From an uncultured bacterium (GTDB lineage Bacteria; Planctomycetota; Uabimicrobiia; Uabimicrobiales; JABWCH01): a stretch of 64,000 nt of DNA. Of this stretch, positions 58,784-64,000 are shown one piece after another (the first letter of the stretch is position 1; the number at the start of each line of letters is the position of its first letter). Below the pieces are notes generated by a model. The model was not told where the DNA came from and ran no database searches. It was given only the letters and a program-made list of their open reading frames with translations. A program made the position numbers and the translations under genes. The stretch spans positions 1-64,000 of the forward strand of contig CALKWO010000134.1 of NCBI GenBank assembly GCA_938003875.1, given 5' to 3'.

Positions 58784-60985
58784 ATGCTGATTCGGATTTT
58801 GTTGCTGGCATTCCTGATATCAGGATTATGTATCTATGCGCAAAGTAATATGGAAAAAGAAATCTCTGATCTTTTGCTCCAAATGACATTGGAAGAAAAA
58901 ATCGGCCAGTTGAATCTCTGCACAGGAGATTTTGGAGAGCAAGGCCCCTTTCTCAGAGAAGAATATAAAAAAGGCATAGTGGAAGGAAAAATAGGAGCCT
59001 TCCTGAATGCCTTTACCGCAGAATTTACATACGAGCTTCAAAAAATGGCAGTTGAAAAATCCAGGCTGAAAATCCCTCTTTTGTTTGGTTTTGATGTTAT
59101 TCATGGATTTCGTACTATTTTCCCCCTTCCTATTGGGGAAGCTGCAAGCTGGGATCTGAAGGCAATTGAAACGACTGCTCGAATTTCTGCTATAGAAGCT
59201 ACAGCAGCAGGTTTGCACTGGACTTTTGCTCCTATGGTAGACGTTGCCCGTGACCCACGATGGGGAAGAATTGCAGAAGGCTCTGGAGAAGATACATATT
59301 TAGGCTCTCTGATCGCCAAGGCAAGAGTCAGAGGGTTCCAGGGCAATGATCTTGCTGCCCATGACACAATGCTTGCCTGCGCAAAGCACTTTGCAGCATA
59401 CGGAGCAGCCCAGGCAGGAAGGGACTATAACATAGCGGACATTTCCCCCAGAACATTGTGGGAAGTATATCTGCCACCTTTCAAGGCAACCGTGGATGCT
59501 GGAGTAGAAACCTTCATGACAGCATTCAATGAAATCAATGGAGTTCCATGCACTGCAAGCCCTTATTTATTTAACGAAGTTCTCCGCAACCAGTGGGGAT
59601 TCCAGGGATTTGTAGTATCAGACTATACTGCGATCAATGAGTTAATACCTCATGGAGTTGCTGCTAATGGAAAAGAAGCTGCCTGTCTTGCCCTGAAAGC
59701 AGGCGTAGATATGGATATGGAAGGCCATTTGTTTATCAACCAGCTAAGCACGCTGGTAAAAGAGGAAAAAATCTCTATTAAAGAAATAGATGAAGCTGTC
59801 AAAAGAATCCTGCGATTGAAATACCGCCTGGGACTTTTCCAAAACCCTTATGCCTATAGCGATGTACAAAGACAGAAAGAAAAAATCCTGACAAAAGAGC
59901 ATCTGGCTGCCGCACTGGATATGGCAAAGAAAAGCATTGTTCTTTTAAAGAATGAAAGTGTTCTTCCCCTATCCAAAGAAATCAAAACACTAGCCGTTTT
60001 AGGGCCACTGGCAGACAGCCAGAAAGACTTATTGGGATGTTGGTGCGGAGCAGGGGACTATAAAGATGTAGTCACCCTTTTAGCAGGAATTCGTTCCAAA
60101 GTTTGTCCTGAAACAAAGATTCTATATGCTAAAGGCTGCAATGTCCTGGATTCTAATGAAGAAGAGGAAAAAAAGGCCATAGAAATTGCCCAACAGGCAG
60201 ATGCTGTAATCGTCGCACTGGGAGAAGAAGCCTGGATGAGCGGAGAGGCTGCCAGCCGTTCCTCTATTTCTATTCCTGGAAAGCAAGAAGAATTCCTCAA
60301 GGCACTCATGAAAATCAACAAACCTGTTGTTTTGGTACTCATGAGTGGCAGACCTCTCGCAATTCCCTGGCCAGCACAGAATGTCCCTGCTATCCTGCAA
60401 TGCTTTTTCTTAGGAACACAAGGCGGAAACGCTATGGCAGAAGTGATCTTTGGAGACTATAATCCTTCTGGAAAACTGCCCGTTACTTTCCCTAGATCCT
60501 TAGGCCAAATTCCTCTGTATTACAATTACAAAAACACAGGAAGACCTGTTGGCCCTGATAAATATACATCCAAATATTTGGATATAGAAAATACCCCTCT
60601 ATATCCTTTTGGCTTTGGGCTTAGCTATACTCAATTCCAGTATTCTTCCCTGAAATTGGAAAAAGATTTCCTGAAGAAAGGGGAAAGTCTGAAAGTGACT
60701 GTAGAGGTTAAAAATATTGGCAAGAGAGAAGGAACAGAGACTGTCCAGCTTTATCTTAGAGACAATGTTGCCAGCATCACCCGCCCATTAAAAGAACTTA
60801 AGGGCTTTGAAAAAATCTATCTGGAAAATGGGGAATCCCGACAAGTTTCCTTTTTCCTAACACCTGAAGATATGTCTTTCTATGATAAAAATATGAAATG
60901 GACTCTGGAGCCTGGCATTTTTACCGTCATGCTCGGTGGCGATTCCCAAAATGTTCTCCAGGCACAATTTGAAGTGGTAGAGTAG
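58784..60985 (+). CDS. bglX: GH3 beta-glucosidase
   Basis: The 733-residue secreted enzyme has a signal peptide (IRILLLAFLISGLCIYAQS) and the three-domain GH3 layout: TIM barrel (LLFGFDVIHGFRTIFPLPIGEA, TFAPMVDVARDPRWGR), the nucleophile motif FVVSDYTAI (Asp near 281), an alpha/beta sandwich, and a C-terminal fibronectin III-like domain (GTETVQLYLRDNVAS). The BglX subtype splits glucose or xylose from beta-linked oligosaccharides. The site AGAAAGGA follows the upstream terminator directly. A periplasmic or outer location is likely. Confidence 0.96.
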   Translation: MLIRILLLAFLISGLCIYAQSNMEKEISDLLLQMTLEEKIGQLNLCTGDFGEQGPFLREEYKKGIVEGKIGAFLNAFTAEFTYELQKMAVEKSRLKIPLLFGFDVIHGFRTIFPLPIGEAASWDLKAIETTARISAIEATAAGLHWTFAPMVDVARDPRWGRIAEGSGEDTYLGSLIAKARVRGFQGNDLAAHDTMLACAKHFAAYGAAQAGRDYNIADISPRTLWEVYLPPFKATVDAGVETFMTAFNEINGVPCTASPYLFNEVLRNQWGFQGFVVSDYTAINELIPHGVAANGKEAACLALKAGVDMDMEGHLFINQLSTLVKEEKISIKEIDEAVKRILRLKYRLGLFQNPYAYSDVQRQKEKILTKEHLAAALDMAKKSIVLLKNESVLPLSKEIKTLAVLGPLADSQKDLLGCWCGAGDYKDVVTLLAGIRSKVCPETKILYAKGCNVLDSNEEEEKKAIEIAQQADAVIVALGEEAWMSGEAASRSSISIPGKQEEFLKALMKINKPVVLVLMSGRPLAIPWPAQNVPAILQCFFLGTQGGNAMAEVIFGDYNPSGKLPVTFPRSLGQIPLYYNYKNTGRPVGPDKYTSKYLDIENTPLYPFGFGLSYTQFQYSSLKLEKDFLKKGESLKVTVEVKNIGKREGTETVQLYLRDNVASITRPLKELKGFEKIYLENGESRQVSFFLTPEDMSFYDKNMKWTLEPGIFTVMLGGDSQNVLQAQFEVVE

Positions 60986-61032
60986 CTATATAGCGTAGGT
61001 TTTATAATAATTCTTTTTTTGAGGAGAAAACT

Positions 61033-61647
61033 ATGCAATGTGCTTCTAAATTTTTAATATTGGCCATTATGGCCTTGTTGTTGTTCAATATGCAAATCAT
61101 GGCTGTTCCCTATACTTATCTTAGCGGATCGAATGGCTATCCTGATTCTACAGGAAATGAATTGCAAGATGGATATTTTCCTCTTGCGTATTCGAACAAC
61201 GTAGATCAATGGGTAGGTATCGGGCCATACGTACACATGATTCCTGTTTTTAACTTTGGACAGGCAACGACATTGAATTCCCTAAGCGTTTTTGTCCATT
61301 CTGGAAACGCGGGGATCGGGATGCCTGCAGGAATAGCCGTTTCTTTTAGTAATGATGGAGTGAATTTCAGCAATACACAAACATATACCACTCCGTCTTC
61401 TTACATTGCAGACCAATGTTTCCCTAACAGCTCATTAACGGGTAGCCTTGATTTTACTTTGTCAGGCGATGTTTCTACAAGAACAGCCCAGTATATCAAG
61501 GTAGATATTTCTAATTCTATTTATTATTGGATATTCATAGGAGAAGTTAGCTTCAACACCAGCACGACTATTCCAGAGATGAATACCATCGCCTGTCTTA
61601 TCCTGGGAAGTTTGTCCATTGCTTTTGCCAGAATGGTCAAAAAGTAA
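61033..61647 (+). CDS. Putative PEP-CTERM-like secreted protein
   Basis: The 204-residue protein has a signal peptide (FLILAIMALLLFNMQIMA), a beta-rich domain with a discoidin-like look (GQATTLNSLSVFVHSGNAG...YIKVDISN), and a tail IPEMNTIACLILGSLSIAFARMVKK. The tail has the shape of a PEP-CTERM signal (PE-like motif, hydrophobic helix, basic end) but reads PEM in place of PEP. A GAGGAG site precedes the ATG. Function unknown. Confidence 0.75.
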   Translation: MQCASKFLILAIMALLLFNMQIMAVPYTYLSGSNGYPDSTGNELQDGYFPLAYSNNVDQWVGIGPYVHMIPVFNFGQATTLNSLSVFVHSGNAGIGMPAGIAVSFSNDGVNFSNTQTYTTPSSYIADQCFPNSSLTGSLDFTLSGDVSTRTAQYIKVDISNSIYYWIFIGEVSFNTSTTIPEMNTIACLILGSLSIAFARMVKK

Positions 61648-61652
61648 ATTTA

Positions 61653-61681
61653 TTGGTTACGGGTTTAAAATCCGTAACCAA
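61653..61681. other. Perfect hairpin after the PEP-CTERM-like gene
   Basis: TTGGTTACGG and CCGTAACCAA form a perfect 10-bp stem with a 9-nt loop. No T-tract follows on the plus strand. It lies 14 nt before the next start codon. Confidence 0.7.
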
Positions 61682-61694
61682 AAGAAATGAAAGA

Positions 61695-61931
61695 ATGAAA
61701 ATGAAACAAAAATGTGAAGCAATTCTGGTGCGCAAACGAGGGGGAAAGCTTGTGGAAATCCAGCTTGTCCCTCAGGGAAAACAAGCTAATGCCTCTTTTA
61801 AGACAGACAACAGGATTGCTGGTTCGATGGAAACTATATCTTTAGAGAAGCATTGTGATTTGATAGAATGGCTGGAAAAATCTGGCAGAATCCATGAAGT
61901 CGAAAAAATGATTCTTGCTATATTTGGATAA
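61695..61931 (+). CDS. Small hypothetical protein
   Basis: I do not recognise this 78-residue protein (MKMKQKCEAILVRKRGGKL...). It is probably soluble, with a short beta-rich start and a charged helical end (DLIEWLEKSGRIHEVEKMI). I use the ATG at 61695; the frame is open 14 codons further upstream, but that part lies on the hairpin at 61653-61681. It precedes the YkgJ and cell-division genes by 41 bp and may be in the same operon. Confidence 0.6.
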   Translation: MKMKQKCEAILVRKRGGKLVEIQLVPQGKQANASFKTDNRIAGSMETISLEKHCDLIEWLEKSGRIHEVEKMILAIFG

Positions 61932-61972
61932 TACTTCCCGTCTGGCTTGAGGTTTTAATATCAGGAAATTTC

Positions 61973-62353
61973 ATGGAAAATAGATCAAACGCATTTCAAG
62001 AACTAGAAGAATTATATAAAGATGTAGAAACTCGTATTAGCCAAAAAGGTGTGAATTGTCAATGCTGTGGAGAATGCTGCAATTTTCTTACGAATGGGAT
62101 GAGGCTGTATATATTTCATTTAGAAAGGCTTTATCTACAGGGGAAGCTGGGAAAAAATTTGACACTGGAAGAAGGGAAATGCAGTGGACAGCAAAAAAAA
62201 CTTTGTTCTATTCATGAATGGCGACCTTTAGGCTGTCGTACTCAGTTTTGTAGCAATACATTGCAAGAAATTTATGAATTTTTCGCAGACAAAATCAAAG
62301 AAATAGAATCGAGGTACGGGATAGAGTATGACTATTCTGAAGCCTTTGATTGA
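61973..62353 (+). CDS. YkgJ-family cysteine cluster protein
   Basis: The 126-residue protein has the cysteine pattern of YkgJ-like proteins: NCQCCGECCNFLTNGMRL near 29-46, then CSIHEWRPLGCRTQFC near 78-93. These cysteines are thought to bind zinc or an iron-sulfur cluster. Function is unknown in the family. A good AGGA site is present. Its stop is followed at once by the ATG of the FtsL-like gene, so they are translationally coupled. Confidence 0.85.
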   Translation: MENRSNAFQELEELYKDVETRISQKGVNCQCCGECCNFLTNGMRLYIFHLERLYLQGKLGKNLTLEEGKCSGQQKKLCSIHEWRPLGCRTQFCSNTLQEIYEFFADKIKEIESRYGIEYDYSEAFD

Positions 62354-62734
62354 ATGGGATCAGGAATGCAAGAAAATCTTTTTCAAAACACGCAAAGAAT
62401 CATTGCAAAAGCAGCAGAAACTTGCAAGACTTTTCATAAAGGCATAGTAGAAAAAGGAGGAGTCCAGGTTTTTTGGGGCTATCTTGTTTTCATGCTGTTG
62501 CTATGCCTCACAGCTCTTTTTCTTATGATTTTAGTGCAGATGAGGCTGGAATCTTTTGAATTGGGGTATCGTATCGCAAGATTGGAAAAGCAAAGAGAAG
62601 TCCTCCGAGAAGAAATCCATACTCTTCAATATGAAATCACAGCACTGACATCCCCTGAAAAATTACTAGAAGAAAATAAGAATCTTAAGCTAGAGCTTGT
62701 TCCCCCCGAAGAATGGATGGAAGTAAAAAAATGA
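62354..62734 (+). CDS. FtsL/DivIC-like division protein
   Basis: The 126-residue protein has one transmembrane helix (about 37-62, GYLVFMLLLCLTALFLMILV), then a coiled coil (about 70-105, RLEKQREVLREEIHTL) and a short C-terminal tail. That is the layout of FtsL and DivIC. The sequence family is weakly conserved, so the call rests on layout and on its position: its stop overlaps the ATG of the PBP gene (ATGA). It likely acts at the division site in the membrane. Confidence 0.75.
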   Translation: MGSGMQENLFQNTQRIIAKAAETCKTFHKGIVEKGGVQVFWGYLVFMLLLCLTALFLMILVQMRLESFELGYRIARLEKQREVLREEIHTLQYEITALTSPEKLLEENKNLKLELVPPEEWMEVKK

Positions 62735-64000
62735 AATCGTTTGCTATATATCAGAAAGAAATGTTCAAAAGATCCTTATGGATATTTCTTTTGGCTTTTT
62801 TGGGAATCCTCGTTTTATTAGGAAGGCTGTTCTGGATACAGGTTTTAGAGCATGAGAAATACAAGCAACAGGCCTTCCAACAGCATTGGACACACAAAAA
62901 AATACCAGCAAGGAGAGGGGATATACTGGATCGAAATGGCGTTGCCCTGGCTATGTCTGTTCCAGCCTACTCTTGTTATTGCGACCCTAAAATGGTGAAA
63001 GACGCTGCTTATGCTGCTAAAAAGCTAAGCTCTGTTCTGGCAATAGAAGAAGAAACTCTTTTGTCTGAGATTCTAAACAGCAAAAAACGGTTTGTCTGGC
63101 TCAAAAGATACCTGGATAAAGAAACTGGCAATAAAATCCAATCGTTTAAACTCGCAGGCGTGCAAATCCTTAAAGAATCTAAAAGAGTCTATCCTCATGG
63201 AAGGCTGGCCTGTCATGTTTTAGGCTTTACAGGCAATGAGGAAAATGGGCTGGAAGGAGTCGAGGGGAATTTCCAACCAGAACTTTCAGGCGAAGATGGA
63301 TTCCAATGGGAGCTAAAGGACGGAAGGCTGGCAAAGCCCAAAATCTATGCGCCCCATGCTCCTGCGAAAAAACCTATAAATGGTGCCAATATATATCTTA
63401 CCATAGACATGATTATGCAAAGTATTGTAGAGAAAGAGCTACAAAATGCAGTGCAACAGTATCAAGCCAAAGGTGCCTGCGGAGTTTTGCTGGATGCCAG
63501 GACAGCACAGGTTCTTGCTCTTGCTTCTTTTCCCGATTTCGATCCCAATGCTTTCTCTTCTTTTCCTCGTGAGACATGGCGGAATAAGGCGATTACCGAT
63601 GCTTACGAATTAGGCTCTGTCATGAAGCCGTTGGTTGTTGCCGCTGCCTTGAATGAAAAAATTACCACCTTGGACACAAAAATCTTTTGTCATCATGGAG
63701 CTTATAGAATTATTCCTGGCCGTACACTCCATGATACTCATGGCTATGGAGAATTGACAGTAGCGGAAGTTCTCATCAAATCCAGCAATATAGGAACAAC
63801 AAAAATTGGCATGCAAATGGGTTCTCAAACTTTATGCCATTATCTGGAACTTTTAGGATTTGGAAAAAAAACAGGTATCGAGCTGCCAGGAGAATCTACA
63901 GGGCTTTTAAAACCTGCCAGCAAATGGACGAACTTTACTCTTACCTCTGTGCCTATGGGACATGAGATTGGAGCGACTTCTTTGCAAATGGCAGTCTCCT
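62731..64000 (+). CDS. ftsI: FtsI/PBP-type peptidoglycan transpeptidase (runs off the end)
   Basis: The frame is open from the ATG at 62731 to the window end (423 codons shown). A membrane helix (about 15-37) is followed by the class B PBP dimerisation domain (ARRGDILDRNGVALAMS). The transpeptidase domain has the active-site motif ELGSVMKP (Ser296, Lys299) and SSN (351-353); the KTG motif lies beyond the window. It makes septal peptidoglycan cross-links in the periplasm. FtsI is missing in many planctomycetes, so its presence bears on the lineage. The gene continues past position 64000. Confidence 0.93.
   Translation, partial: MKSFAIYQKEMFKRSLWIFLLAFLGILVLLGRLFWIQVLEHEKYKQQAFQQHWTHKKIPARRGDILDRNGVALAMSVPAYSCYCDPKMVKDAAYAAKKLSSVLAIEEETLLSEILNSKKRFVWLKRYLDKETGNKIQSFKLAGVQILKESKRVYPHGRLACHVLGFTGNEENGLEGVEGNFQPELSGEDGFQWELKDGRLAKPKIYAPHAPAKKPINGANIYLTIDMIMQSIVEKELQNAVQQYQAKGACGVLLDARTAQVLALASFPDFDPNAFSSFPRETWRNKAITDAYELGSVMKPLVVAAALNEKITTLDTKIFCHHGAYRIIPGRTLHDTHGYGELTVAEVLIKSSNIGTTKIGMQMGSQTLCHYLELLGFGKKTGIELPGESTGLLKPASKWTNFTLTSVPMGHEIGATSLQMAVS

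Overview
This AT-rich window most resembles a chromosome segment of a Planctomycetota-like (PVC-group) bacterium. The grounds are five secreted proteins with PEP-CTERM-type tails (VPEP or a variant, a hydrophobic stretch, a basic end), LamG and choice-of-anchor-D domains, very large pentapeptide/WD40/STAND-type proteins, a soluble PknB-like kinase, a PQQ-type beta-propeller protein and two ebo-type genes. The assignment is an inference: there is no rRNA or other phylogenetic marker here, and I saw no tRNA.

Layout. 0-5 kb (minus strand): HIT protein, an anchored unknown, a pentapeptide-repeat protein and a RecD2 helicase. 5-17 kb (plus): a sodium/solute symporter with a small membrane partner, two giant PEP-synthase-like ATP-grasp proteins (one with receiver domains, one with a nucleotidyltransferase tail), glutamate dehydrogenase and a degenerate PHP protein. 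17-29 kb (mostly minus): PEP-CTERM proteins, a secreted clan-CD peptidase, a CNNM/CorC transporter, PilC and PilB, a DPP IV-like peptidase, RdgB, adenosine deaminase, then an ORF-less group II intron just upstream of add and an RNHCP protein.

30-45.6 kb is the accessory island and the most interesting part. It holds a 1283-residue pentapeptide/WD40/degenerate-SIR2-like/HEAT/ATPase protein, a 921-residue ATPase with a membrane segment and a catalytically dead subtilisin domain, a convergent operon with a 1384-residue membrane patatin-coiled-coil-subtilisin protein and a small membrane protein, and a pair of ATPases (one with a TPR-like tail) behind a repeat-rich promoter. A truncated copy of the tail of the last ATPase lies at the left edge, so about 15 kb sits between direct repeats. 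I read this as a candidate NTPase-controlled conflict (immunity or cell-death) system; that function is inference.

45.6-64 kb returns to housekeeping and surface genes: LamG PEP-CTERM protein, eboC/eboE-like pair, a second choice-of-anchor-D protein, RluA-type pseudouridine synthase, FtsX-like permease, lipoprotein, metF, beta-propeller protein, kinase, GH3 beta-glucosidase, another PEP-CTERM-like protein, and a YkgJ / FtsL-like / FtsI group that runs off the window end.

Intergenic DNA is rich in dispersed repeats: a 113-bp MITE-like hairpin element (one copy inside the intron), four copies of an 83-bp palindromic element, three or more copies of a 50-105-bp element with a CAGGGGCAACGCCCCTG core, and CTCTGCG / CTGTGG-type repeats. 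Several genes have a strong hairpin or intrinsic terminator only 13-30 nt before their start codon.
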